Origin: an uncultured Ruminococcus sp.
GTDB lineage: Bacteria > Bacillota > Clostridia > Oscillospirales > CAG-272
Direction of reading: 5' to 3'
NCBI GenBank assembly: GCA_902797495.1
Contig: CADBTH010000174.1
Span: 1 to 17,974 of the forward strand
Length of the DNA stretch: 17,974 bases
The translations under genes and the position numbers were made by a program. Below, piece by piece: positions 7,869 through 14,611 of the stretch. Positions within the stretch are counted from its first letter, which is position 1. The number at the start of each line of letters is the position of its first letter. A model generated the notes under the pieces. It saw nothing but the letters and a program-made list of their open reading frames with translations. It searched no databases and was not told the DNA's origin.

Positions 7869-9251
7869 ATGCTTGAAAGATACGATAAGGATTACCTTAA
7901 AAAAGTGCTGCTCAGGGTCGCGGGCACCGTGCTCGGACTGCTGATGATAGCGTATATCGGGTATCAGATATGGCACAAGGTTACGTCGAACGTGAAGTGT
8001 ATCCCGGCGACCGCCTACACCTACACGGTGAAGAGCACGGGAGAGGGGTACGTCTTCAGGAACGAGACCGTGATCGAGTCCCCCGGAGCGGGGGCGGTGG
8101 TCTCGTCCGTTCAGGCGGGGACCAAGGTGTCGGCGTACAGCGAGGTGGCGAACCTCTATTCGTCCGGTGGCGCGGACGTCGAGCGCGAGCTCTCCGACAT
8201 AGACGAGCAGATCGCTCTGCTGACGGCGTCGTCAGACACGTCGAATCTTACGAACCGCGACGTGTCGAAGCTCGACTCCGAGACTTACGCGCTGATAACG
8301 GAGATGAGACGGTGCGCTGAGCAGGGAAAATACGCCGAGGCGGTCTCGCACAGGCTGAACCTCATAACGAAGGTCAACCGCAGGAACGCGGCGTCCGGCA
8401 CGGGAGGAGACCTCGCGGCGCAGATAACGCAGCTCGAGCGCCGAAGAGCGGAGCTGACGTCGGCTCTCGGAACGCTCCTGTCCGTCGTAAAGACGCCCTG
8501 CTCCGGGTGGTACTACCCCGACACGGACGGGTATGAAAAGGCGTTTTCATCCGGCGCTGTCAGCTCGATGACTTACGACGACTTCAAGTCTCTCGTTTCG
8601 TCCCCCGCCGCGGATACGTCGCACGACGCGGGAAAGACCGTCACGTCGTCCGTCTGGTATTTCGCGTGCGAGCTGACCAAATCGAGTCTCGACGCAAAGA
8701 TACCCGGCGAGGAGTACACCGTATTCTTTCCGCACAACGGCGGAGCGAAGATCGTAATGACCCTCGAGAAGATATGTCCCGGAGGCGACACGGGAGTCGC
8801 CGTGTTCAGAACGGACAAGATCCCCGAAGGATTCGACTTCGCGCGGATGCAGAGCTATGAGCTTCTCGAGAACGAATACACGGGGTTCAAGATCCCGAAG
8901 TCCGCGGTGCGCATCATCGACGGTCAGATGGGAGTTTACGTCCTGACGGGCGAAGTCGTCCACTTCAGGAAGATAGAGATCATGACCGAGTACGAGAACA
9001 ACTACATCGTGGTAATGGACCACACGGAGGCCAAAGAGGCGGAGACCGAGGTCAACGAGGACAACGACGGGGTCGCTCAGTCTCCCGAGTGGTCGCCCGA
9101 AGACGCCGCGAACGGACAGACGGACGGCTCCGCCGCGCCGGAAAGCGCGGAAGCCGTGAAAGAAGAATACCGCTGGCTCGAGGTGAACGAGAACGTTATC
9201 GTCAGCGGAAAAGGACTCTCGGACGGAAGAGTCATAACGAACATGAATTGA
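7869..9251 (+). CDS. HlyD-like single-pass membrane protein of the division cluster
   Basis: Protein of 460 residues with one N-terminal membrane segment (about 13-35) and a large extracytoplasmic part, like membrane-fusion/adaptor proteins. A lipoyl-like half motif runs from GEGYVFRNE (58-66) to AGTKVSAYSEVANLY, followed by a helical region to about 190 (including ERELSDIDEQIALL and QITQLERRRAELTSALG). A barrel-like region ends GFKIPKSAVRIIDGQMGVYVL (split near residues 340-358). An acidic, low-complexity insert lies near 395-430 before the closing ENVIVSGKGLSDGRVIT. No ABC transporter partner is adjacent, unlike usual HlyD systems. It sits directly before ylmE, separated by only eight bases. 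The AGGGT site precedes ATG 7869. I infer an envelope or division-associated role; function is unknown. Confidence 0.82.
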   Translation: MLERYDKDYLKKVLLRVAGTVLGLLMIAYIGYQIWHKVTSNVKCIPATAYTYTVKSTGEGYVFRNETVIESPGAGAVVSSVQAGTKVSAYSEVANLYSSGGADVERELSDIDEQIALLTASSDTSNLTNRDVSKLDSETYALITEMRRCAEQGKYAEAVSHRLNLITKVNRRNAASGTGGDLAAQITQLERRRAELTSALGTLLSVVKTPCSGWYYPDTDGYEKAFSSGAVSSMTYDDFKSLVSSPAADTSHDAGKTVTSSVWYFACELTKSSLDAKIPGEEYTVFFPHNGGAKIVMTLEKICPGGDTGVAVFRTDKIPEGFDFARMQSYELLENEYTGFKIPKSAVRIIDGQMGVYVLTGEVVHFRKIEIMTEYENNYIVVMDHTEAKEAETEVNEDNDGVAQSPEWSPEDAANGQTDGSAAPESAEAVKEEYRWLEVNENVIVSGKGLSDGRVITNMN

Positions 9252-9259
9252 GGTATCAT

Positions 9260-9961
9260 ATGGACGATCTTGTCGTCAGAGAGAATCTGAAAAGGATAGA
9301 ATACAATATACAAAACGCAAGAGCGAAGCGGTCGTCGAAGAGGGACGTGAACGTTCTTCTCGCGACGAAGACCGTCCCCGCGGAGAGGATCCTTTTCGCG
9401 GCGAAGGAGCTCGGCTACAGACTGATTGGCGAGAACAGAGTCCCGGAGCTGCTTTCGAAGTACGACGCTGTCTGCGGCGAAACGGATATCCACCTGATCG
9501 GGCATCTGCAGACGAACAAGGTGAAGAGCGTCGTGGGCAAGGTCTCGCTGATCGAGTCGCTGGACTCGGCACATCTCGCCCGCGAGATCGACCGCGTGTC
9601 GAAGTCGCTCGGCGTAGTCTCCGACGTGCTCGTAGAGATCAATATCGGAAAAGAGGAGTCGAAGGGCGGGATAATGCCCGAGGACGCGGACTCGTTTTTT
9701 GCCGAGCTTGCGCAGTTTGAGAGCGTCAGACCCGTCGGTATCATGACGATGGCGCCGAGATGCGATGTAAAATCGGATTACAACAAATATTTTAGTAAAA
9801 CTTATCAGATATTTCTTGACATTTCGCAAAAATATCTCTATAATATAATAGAGCCTGTATTATCTATGGGCATGAGTGAAAGCTATGAGGAAGCGGTCGC
9901 CGAAGGCGCTACCGAGATAAGGCTCGGTTCCGCGGTTTTCGGCTCCAGAGTTTATCCCTGA
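9260..9961 (+). CDS. ylmE: YggS/YlmE-family PLP-binding homeostasis protein
   Basis: Alanine-racemase-like TIM-barrel protein that binds pyridoxal 5'-phosphate and balances B6 and amino/keto-acid pools; no enzymatic reaction is established for the family. It has 233 residues. Lys37 in VLLATKTVP is the expected PLP lysine. Other family motifs are GENRVPELLSKYD, HLIGHLQTNKVK, VLVEINIGKEESKGG, PVGIMTMAP, LSMGMSESYEEAV and the terminal GATEIRLGSAVFG. The start is ATG 9260, with GAGGT overlapping the stop of the upstream gene; longer in-frame extensions to the left only overlap that gene. The linker before LSMGMS (about residues 170-195) is AT-rich and carries a consensus promoter for sepF. The ylmE-sepF neighbourhood is conserved in Gram-positives. 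Confidence 0.96.
   Translation: MDDLVVRENLKRIEYNIQNARAKRSSKRDVNVLLATKTVPAERILFAAKELGYRLIGENRVPELLSKYDAVCGETDIHLIGHLQTNKVKSVVGKVSLIESLDSAHLAREIDRVSKSLGVVSDVLVEINIGKEESKGGIMPEDADSFFAELAQFESVRPVGIMTMAPRCDVKSDYNKYFSKTYQIFLDISQKYLYNIIEPVLSMGMSESYEEAVAEGATEIRLGSAVFGSRVYP
9816..9844 (+). promoter_or_regulatory. Consensus promoter inside ylmE, reading to sepF
   Basis: TTGACA (9816-9821) and TATAAT (9839-9844) are spaced exactly 17 bases: a full 12/12 match to the sigma-A consensus. It lies within the coding part of ylmE in a locally AT-rich stretch (about 9760-9865). Transcription would start near 9851, giving sepF a leader of roughly 160 bases that overlaps the ylmE end. Confidence 0.82.
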
Positions 9962-10012
9962 CGCCGACTTGTACAATATAATTTTGAACATATTTTTCGG
10001 AGGAATTTGAAT

Positions 10013-10528
10013 ATGGCTTTTGGTTTTATGGAAAATTTCAAAAAGAAACCGGCTCCCGAGGAAACGTACGCGGATAACTACGAGGACGATTACTACGGCG
10101 AGTTCGGCGGATATGACGATCCCGCAGTTGACGACGGCGCGCAGAACATCCAGTCTCAGCCTGCCGGCATGGGTACGGTCGGTACGGGAATGGGCGGAAT
10201 CAGTCTTTCCGGCGCTTCCATCGAAATGAAGGTCCTCAAGCCGAAGACGTTTGAGAGCGTTCCGCAGATAGCAGACCACCTTCTCAGCAAAAGAACAGTC
10301 GTTCTCAATCTCGAGGACGCGGACGCGGACACATCCCGCCGTATTATAGACTTCCTGTTCGGCGTAGCGTATTCGATCAACGGCAGCCTTAAGAAGATCG
10401 CTACGAAGGCTTACGTCATCACGCCCAACAACGTAGACGTTGACGAAGCTAAGCTCACGAGCAAGAAGAAGAAACAGCCCGAACCCGAAGAGGAAGAAGA
10501 ATCCGAAGATTTCGGCGCGGAGCTTTGA
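10013..10528 (+). CDS. sepF: Cell division protein SepF
   Basis: SepF binds the C-terminus of FtsZ, polymerises into rings and tethers the Z-ring to the membrane. This protein has 171 residues. The N-terminus MAFGFMENFKKK fits the short amphipathic membrane-binding helix, followed by an acidic Tyr/Gly-rich linker (about 14-65). The SepF core spans about 70-148 (MKVLKPKTFESVPQIADHL, VVLNLEDADADTSRRIIDFL, INGSLKKIATKAYVITP). A Lys-rich then Glu-rich tail follows. The start ATG 10013 has a strong GGAGG at 9999-10003; an in-frame TTG at 10007 is too close to that site. A consensus promoter sits upstream inside ylmE and a strong terminator follows, so sepF may be a one-gene transcript as well as part of the cluster. 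No ftsA is visible in the window. Confidence 0.96.
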   Translation: MAFGFMENFKKKPAPEETYADNYEDDYYGEFGGYDDPAVDDGAQNIQSQPAGMGTVGTGMGGISLSGASIEMKVLKPKTFESVPQIADHLLSKRTVVLNLEDADADTSRRIIDFLFGVAYSINGSLKKIATKAYVITPNNVDVDEAKLTSKKKKQPEPEEEEESEDFGAEL

Positions 10529-10542
10529 TTTTAAGTTAACAT

Positions 10543-10585
10543 ATCACGAGAGCTATGCCGCAACGGCATAGCTCCGGTGATTTTT
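10543..10585 (+). terminator. Strong intrinsic terminator after sepF
   Basis: Perfect 11-bp stem GAGCTATGCCG / CGGCATAGCTC (10550-10560 and 10564-10574) closed by a CAA loop. An outer ATCAC/GTGAT pairing (10543-10547 with 10577-10581) lies across a 2x2 internal loop. Five Ts (10581-10585) follow. It begins 14 bases after the sepF stop. Confidence 0.87.
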
Positions 10586-10618
10586 GCGCAGAATATCGGC
10601 GATATTTCGGCGCAGGCC

Positions 10619-10638
10619 GCCCCTCCGAGTCAAGGGGC
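10619..10638 (+). other. Short GC-rich hairpin before ylmH
   Basis: GCCCCT (10619-10624) can pair with AGGGGC (10633-10638) around an eight-base loop, followed by TTTAT. It lies 20 bases before the ylmH start and just after an imperfect inverted repeat around 10591-10605 (AATATC-GGC-GATATT). It could be a second weak terminator or a structure that limits translation of ylmH. The stem is short, so chance is possible. Confidence 0.4.
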
Positions 10639-10657
10639 TTTATCTGTATGGTGAACT

Positions 10658-11509
10658 ATGGGAAACAATAACCGGAACGCGGCGCAGGACAGGATGTTCG
10701 ACGGGAGGGTAAGGGATCTTATCACGTCGTCGGAATACTCCGTCAGAACGTCACGTTTTCTGACCCCCGCCGAGCAGGCGGAGGCTTATAATATAGCGCG
10801 CGCGTGCGGCGCGGGAGAGAGATGCTTCTTCTGGGGCGGAGCTCCCGGATGCGAGAGAAGATGCGCGGTGTTCCTCCCTGAGTGGATGATACCCGACGGC
10901 GTCACGGCTTCCGGCGCGTTCGATCCTTCGCGGGAGGATACTCTTCGCGAGGTCATATCTTCCGGAGCGGATTCCGGAGAGATCGAAGGCGGGGTGTGCG
11001 CCGTGAGGATTGAGGGCAGCGCTTACGCGGATCTCTCTCACAGAGACTATCTCGGCTCTCTGACCGCTCTCGGTATCGAGCGCGATTCGATAGGCGATAT
11101 ATCGGCGGACGCGCCGTCGTCCGCGTACGTCTTCGCGATCCCCTCGACGGCGGAGTTTATCGCATCTGAGCTGACGTCAGTCGGCCGCGAGCGCGTTTCG
11201 GCGCGCGTCTGCGAACTGCCGGACGGATTCAGGATCGAAAAAGAATACGAGGCGCTCACCGGTACCGTAATGTCCCCGAGACTTGACGGGGTCGTGCGCG
11301 TTCTGTGCAATATTTCAAGAGAGACCGCGGCGGGGCTCGTTTCGTCCGGAGACGTGACGGTCAACTATTTCGTCGAGGATAAGCCCGACAGGACTCTTGA
11401 GCGCGGAGACGTGATCTCCGTGAGAGGCTACGGAAAGTATATTTATGACGGAGATCGCGGAGTCAACCGCAGAGGACGGCTCAGGATAGACGCGAGAAAA
11501 TACGTTTGA
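10658..11509 (+). CDS. ylmH: YlmH-type S4-domain RNA-binding protein
   Basis: Protein of 283 residues from the YlmH family, now linked in the literature to ribosome rescue/quality control and long known from the division cluster. The N-terminal part carries the family region FLTPAEQAEAYNIA (near 35) and the FFWGGAPGCERRCAVFLP motif (55-73). The C-terminal S4 domain starts near MSPRLDGVVRVLCNISR and includes GLVSSGDVTVNYF and LERGDVISVRGYGKY. The start at ATG 10658 has no good ribosome binding site; an in-frame ATG at 10694 is an alternative and would still keep the conserved parts. It follows the terminator after sepF, so its transcription depends on read-through or an unseen promoter. It ends 30 bases before divIVA. 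Confidence 0.9.
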   Translation: MGNNNRNAAQDRMFDGRVRDLITSSEYSVRTSRFLTPAEQAEAYNIARACGAGERCFFWGGAPGCERRCAVFLPEWMIPDGVTASGAFDPSREDTLREVISSGADSGEIEGGVCAVRIEGSAYADLSHRDYLGSLTALGIERDSIGDISADAPSSAYVFAIPSTAEFIASELTSVGRERVSARVCELPDGFRIEKEYEALTGTVMSPRLDGVVRVLCNISRETAAGLVSSGDVTVNYFVEDKPDRTLERGDVISVRGYGKYIYDGDRGVNRRGRLRIDARKYV

Positions 11510-11539
11510 GCCGCTGCGCGGCATGGAAGGATATGAAAA

Positions 11540-12997
11540 ATGGATAAAGAAAAAGGAAGAGCGGAATTTAAAAAATCGTTCAGAGGCTATAACGCAGAAG
11601 AGGTCGACAGATTCGTCGAGCAGTCCGAGAAAGATGTCGAATCGCTCAAAGGAGAGATAGCGGATCTGTACAGAAAGCTCGCGGCGGCAAGCGACGAGAT
11701 CGACAAGTATCACCGCGAGGAAGCGGTGCGCGGAGACATCATAAAGGAAGCCAAGTCGAACGCCGACGGCATACTCAACGACGCTAAGAGCAGGGCGGCG
11801 AGAGTCATAATCAGGACGAGCCGTCAGTGCAACCGTATCGTCGCGGACATGGTTTCTCAGGTCGAAGAGCAGAAGAATATCTACGAGAACACGAAGCGCG
11901 AAGTTCTGAAGTTCAGGAGCGACCTGTTCTCGCTTTACAAGGAACATATAACGAGGATAAACGCTTACGCGGAGGCTGCGGGAGTTTTCGAGACTGACGC
12001 GCTGAGCAAGAGCGAGCTCGACAGCTTCATAAAGCTTCTCGGCGACGAACCCGACGCCGACTGCGACGACTCGTATTACGCCGGAACCGGTGTGGAGAGA
12101 GAAGTAGAGACGATAGTCAGGGGCGAGGAGCAGGACGAAGAGCCGGAAACGGCGGCTGAAGTCGAGGCAGAGCCCGAAGTCGAAGAAGAGTCCGAAGCCG
12201 AGTCCGAGCCCGAAGTCGAGGCGATGCCGGAAGTTGATGCGGAGCCCGCGGTAAGCGCTGAAGAAGAATACGCGGACGTCGCCGCGGACGAAGAGCAGGA
12301 GCTCTACACGTTCGAGGCGCCCGAAGGAAGCGCGCCGACTGACGGCGAAGAGCTTACGATGTCGGACGAAGATGCCGAAGAAGAGTCCGAAGAAGAGGAT
12401 GAAGAAGAGTTTTACGAAGCGCCGGAAGCCCCGGTATTCACCGCGTCTGAAGCGGAAGATCATCTCGATCTCAATGAAGCGATCGGGGAAGACGAGGAGA
12501 TAGGCGACGAATTCGAATTCGTTCCCGAAGCGCTCGGAGAAGAGACGCCGGAAGAGTTTGAGGCTCCCGATATAGACCTCGAGGACTCGGAAGAATTCGG
12601 AGACGAGGGAGAGATCGAGAACGCGGTCAACGAGTTTGACGGTCCGGTCTCGATAAACGACGTCTTCGGAACGCTGAACTCCTACGACGACGCCGATTTC
12701 GAAGCGGTATACGGAGAGAGCGACGGAGAGGAAGAAGAGAAGAAGGACGCTCCGATGACAGAGGAGGAGATACTTGAACGCCGCCGCCGCGCGGAAGACG
12801 ACAGCAACGAGTTTTACGACGCGGCAGACATAGAATTCGATCCTCTCGCAGACCCCCTGTCGCCCACTTCCCAGACGGGCCCGATGTTCGACACGATCGA
12901 AAAGCCGAAGATGAGAAAGAGAAGATGGAAGATCAAGAGGAGCATGAGCATCACGGACGAATTCAAGGCCGTGAGATCTGAAGAGGACAATGACTGA
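11540..12997 (+). CDS. divIVA: DivIVA-domain protein with long acidic tail
   Basis: Coiled-coil scaffold that in Gram-positives senses negative membrane curvature at poles and septa. It has 485 residues, against roughly 160-250 for common DivIVA proteins. The N-terminal DivIVA motif FKKSFRGYNAEEVDRFVEQ (10-28) is clear, followed by coiled coil to about residue 150 with KEAKSNADGILNDAKSRA. Residues about 175-430 are dominated by Glu/Asp with Pro, Ala and Ser and have no visible fold. The end is abruptly basic (KPKMRKRRWKIKRSM, near 455-469), then EEDND. The start ATG 11540 has AAGGA at 11527-11531. It overlaps lspA by eight bases. The tail could bind a basic partner or be a phosphorylation or interaction platform; this is inference. 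The N-terminal assignment is firm. Confidence 0.9.
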   Translation: MDKEKGRAEFKKSFRGYNAEEVDRFVEQSEKDVESLKGEIADLYRKLAAASDEIDKYHREEAVRGDIIKEAKSNADGILNDAKSRAARVIIRTSRQCNRIVADMVSQVEEQKNIYENTKREVLKFRSDLFSLYKEHITRINAYAEAAGVFETDALSKSELDSFIKLLGDEPDADCDDSYYAGTGVEREVETIVRGEEQDEEPETAAEVEAEPEVEEESEAESEPEVEAMPEVDAEPAVSAEEEYADVAADEEQELYTFEAPEGSAPTDGEELTMSDEDAEEESEEEDEEEFYEAPEAPVFTASEAEDHLDLNEAIGEDEEIGDEFEFVPEALGEETPEEFEAPDIDLEDSEEFGDEGEIENAVNEFDGPVSINDVFGTLNSYDDADFEAVYGESDGEEEEKKDAPMTEEEILERRRRAEDDSNEFYDAADIEFDPLADPLSPTSQTGPMFDTIEKPKMRKRRWKIKRSMSITDEFKAVRSEEDND

Positions 12998-13541
12998 TAA
13001 GAAAAGACAGAGCGTGGCGGGAAGGCTCGCCGCACTCGCCGTCGCGGTACTGGCGGTCGCCGCGGATCAGACGACCAAAGCTCTCGCGGTACGCGCGCTG
13101 ACGTATGAAGGCGCGAGCGTCGAGGCGATCCCGGGAGCGCTGAACTTTACGTACGTTCTGAACTCCGGAGCGACGGCGGGAATACTCGCAAACCACAGAT
13201 GGGTATTCATGACCCTCTCGACGGTCGTTATAATCGTCGCGGTCGCGTGCCTGGCGCTCGGAAGGATAAAGAACAATTTCACCGCCGTATCCCTCGCCCT
13301 TATAGTGGGAGGCGGTATAGGAAACATGATAGACCGCGTGGCAAACGGAAAGGTCGTCGATTTCATCGACGTGACGCTCGTCAACTTCTTTCCGTTCAAC
13401 ACGGTGTTCAACGTCGCCGACGTGTGCGTTACCGTCGGCTGCGTACTGCTCGTTCTCTCGATCGTGATCGAAGAGATCAAGGACAGAAAAAACGCCTCCT
13501 CAAAAACGGATGAAGAACGGGAAGAGAACGATGAGAACTGA
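12990..13541 (+). CDS. lspA: Lipoprotein signal peptidase (signal peptidase II)
   Basis: Membrane aspartic protease that removes the signal peptide from prolipoproteins after lipid attachment to Cys. It has 183 residues with about four membrane segments. Key motifs are AADQTTKALAVR, GGGIGNMIDR with catalytic Asp115, and FNVADVCVTVG with catalytic Asp144. The motif usually written NxGaaFG appears as NSGATAGIL, lacking the aromatic residue. The C-terminal tail is charged (KDRKNASSKTDEEREE). The start at ATG 12990 overlaps divIVA by eight bases, with GAGG just upstream, and its stop overlaps the rluD start by 11 bases, so coupling on both sides is likely. LspA-RluD adjacency is common in Bacillota. 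Confidence 0.95.
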   Translation: MTDKKRQSVAGRLAALAVAVLAVAADQTTKALAVRALTYEGASVEAIPGALNFTYVLNSGATAGILANHRWVFMTLSTVVIIVAVACLALGRIKNNFTAVSLALIVGGGIGNMIDRVANGKVVDFIDVTLVNFFPFNTVFNVADVCVTVGCVLLVLSIVIEEIKDRKNASSKTDEEREENDEN

Positions 13542-14478
13542 CGACGTCATCATAAAAGTAAATGAAGAAAATATCGGCACTCGTGCCGATATTTTCATGT
13601 GCGGAGAGCTCGGCATAACGAGGAGCGCCGCGCAGAAGCTGCTCGAAGGGGGCGCGGTGACGGTATCCGGAGCCGCAGTTCAGAAAAACTACAAGCTTCG
13701 CGCGGGGGACTCGCTCACCGTCTCTTTTCCGGAGACAAGAGAGCCCGACGCCGAGCCCGAGGACATACCGCTCGACGTGGTTTACGAGGACGCGGACGTC
13801 ATCGTCGTCAACAAGCCGGCGGGAATGGTCGTCCACCCCGCGCCCGGTCACGAGCACGGAACTCTCGTCTCGGCGCTGCTGTGGCACTGCAGGGGAAGTC
13901 TCTCGTCGATAAACGGAGTGCTTCGGCCCGGTATCGTCCACAGGATAGACCGCGATACGACGGGGCTCATCGCCGCGGCGAAGAACGACGCGGCGCATCT
14001 GTCGCTGGCTGAACAACTGAAGGATCACACGATGAGAAGACGCTACTCCGCGATCCTCGTCGGAAGACTTCGCGAAGAGGAGGGGACCGTCGACCGCCCG
14101 ATAGCGCGCCACCCGTCCGACCGCAAAAAGATGGCGATAGCGAAGGAGTCCGACCCCGCCGCCCGCCGCGCCGTGACCCACTACAGGTCGCTCGCATTCT
14201 CCGAGGGATTCACGCTCGCGGAATGCGCTCTCGAGACGGGAAGGACTCATCAGATCAGAGTCCATATGTCGTCGATCGGTCATCCGGTGCTCGGAGACCC
14301 CGTATACGGCGGAGACCGGACTCTGTTCCAGCGCCGTCATCCCGCTCTGTTCACGGGTCAGATGCTGCACGCGAAGGAGCTGACATTCATCCATCCGACG
14401 AGCGGCGAGGAGATGACTTTCCGCGCCGGGGAGCCGGAAAACTTTCTGCGCTGCGCCGCGCTGATCGGTCTTATCTGA
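13531..14478 (+). CDS. rluD: RluD-family 23S rRNA pseudouridine synthase
   Basis: Pseudouridine synthase of the RluA/RluD family with 315 residues from ATG 13531. The N-terminal S4 domain (about 13-62; IGTRADIFMCGELGITRSAA, GGAVTVSGAAV) precedes the catalytic domain with VVNKPAGMVVHPAPGH, HRIDRDTTGL (catalytic Asp140), RRYSAILVG, LETGRTHQIRVHM and GHPVLGDPVYGG. By family these enzymes modify large-subunit rRNA uridines near position 1911-1917; the exact site here is not shown. An ATG at 13510 in the same frame is possible, but 13531 has GGAAGAG upstream and gives the smaller overlap with lspA. The codons for residues E13-F22 form a perfect 30-base palindrome. No clear terminator follows before pgk, although six Ts lie right after the stop. 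Confidence 0.94.
   Translation: MRTDDVIIKVNEENIGTRADIFMCGELGITRSAAQKLLEGGAVTVSGAAVQKNYKLRAGDSLTVSFPETREPDAEPEDIPLDVVYEDADVIVVNKPAGMVVHPAPGHEHGTLVSALLWHCRGSLSSINGVLRPGIVHRIDRDTTGLIAAAKNDAAHLSLAEQLKDHTMRRRYSAILVGRLREEEGTVDRPIARHPSDRKKMAIAKESDPAARRAVTHYRSLAFSEGFTLAECALETGRTHQIRVHMSSIGHPVLGDPVYGGDRTLFQRRHPALFTGQMLHAKELTFIHPTSGEEMTFRAGEPENFLRCAALIGLI
13567..13596. repeat. Perfect 30-base palindrome within the start of rluD
   Basis: Arms GAAAATATCGGCAC (13567-13580) and GTGCCGATATTTTC (13583-13596) are perfect 14-base inverted copies around TC. In RNA it would form a long hairpin with a small CTCG-type loop, with its 3' arm ending in a U-rich stretch. It encodes ENIGTRADIF of the S4 domain and starts 26 bases after the lspA stop. 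It resembles an intrinsic terminator/attenuator or a dyad protein-binding site. Confidence 0.85.
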
Positions 14479-14528
14479 CTTTTTTATGGGAATATAATAA
14501 CAAAACGCCTTGCGGCGTGTGAAATATT

Positions 14529-14542
14529 CGGCAAAAATGCCG
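14529..14542. repeat. Small inverted repeat abutting the pgk -35 box
   Basis: CGGCA (14529-14533) and TGCCG (14538-14542) pair around AAAA, ending exactly where TTGAAT begins. Another five-bp hairpin, ACGCC-TTGC-GGCGT, lies at 14505-14518. Neither has a T-tract in the rluD direction, so they are poor terminators; the first could be an operator-like dyad. Chance is possible. Confidence 0.35.
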
Positions 14543-14571
14543 TTGAATATATCTTTGAAATATGGTATATT
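14543..14571 (+). promoter_or_regulatory. pgk: Promoter for pgk-tpiA with extended -10
   Basis: TTGAAT (14543-14548) and TATATT (14566-14571) are 17 bases apart, with TGG directly before the -10 (TGn extended -10). Transcription would start near 14578, giving a leader of about 34 bases to ATG 14612. A second TTGAAA at 14555 has no well-placed -10. Confidence 0.68.
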
Positions 14572-14611
14572 ATTATAGAATAAAAAATTATAATTATACG
14601 GAGAGAAAATA

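Noticed and set aside
10007..10012. TTG start for sepF two codons upstream
   Set aside because: It lies only three bases from the GGAGG site; ATG 10013 has correct spacing and gives the typical SepF N-terminus.
11510..11522. GCCGC-TGC-GCGGC hairpin between ylmH and divIVA as a terminator
   Set aside because: It has a five-bp stem with no following T-tract and the divIVA ribosome binding site starts within a few bases.
12110..12560. Acidic repeats in divIVA as a separate tandem-repeat element
   Set aside because: The GAA/GAG-rich sequence follows from Glu-rich coding with shuffled codons; no fixed-length repeat unit could be seen.
14505..14518. Hairpin ACGCC-TTGC-GGCGT as a terminator of rluD
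   Set aside because: The stem has only five base pairs and no T-tract in the rluD direction. On the minus strand it has a better T-run, but no minus-strand gene ends there.
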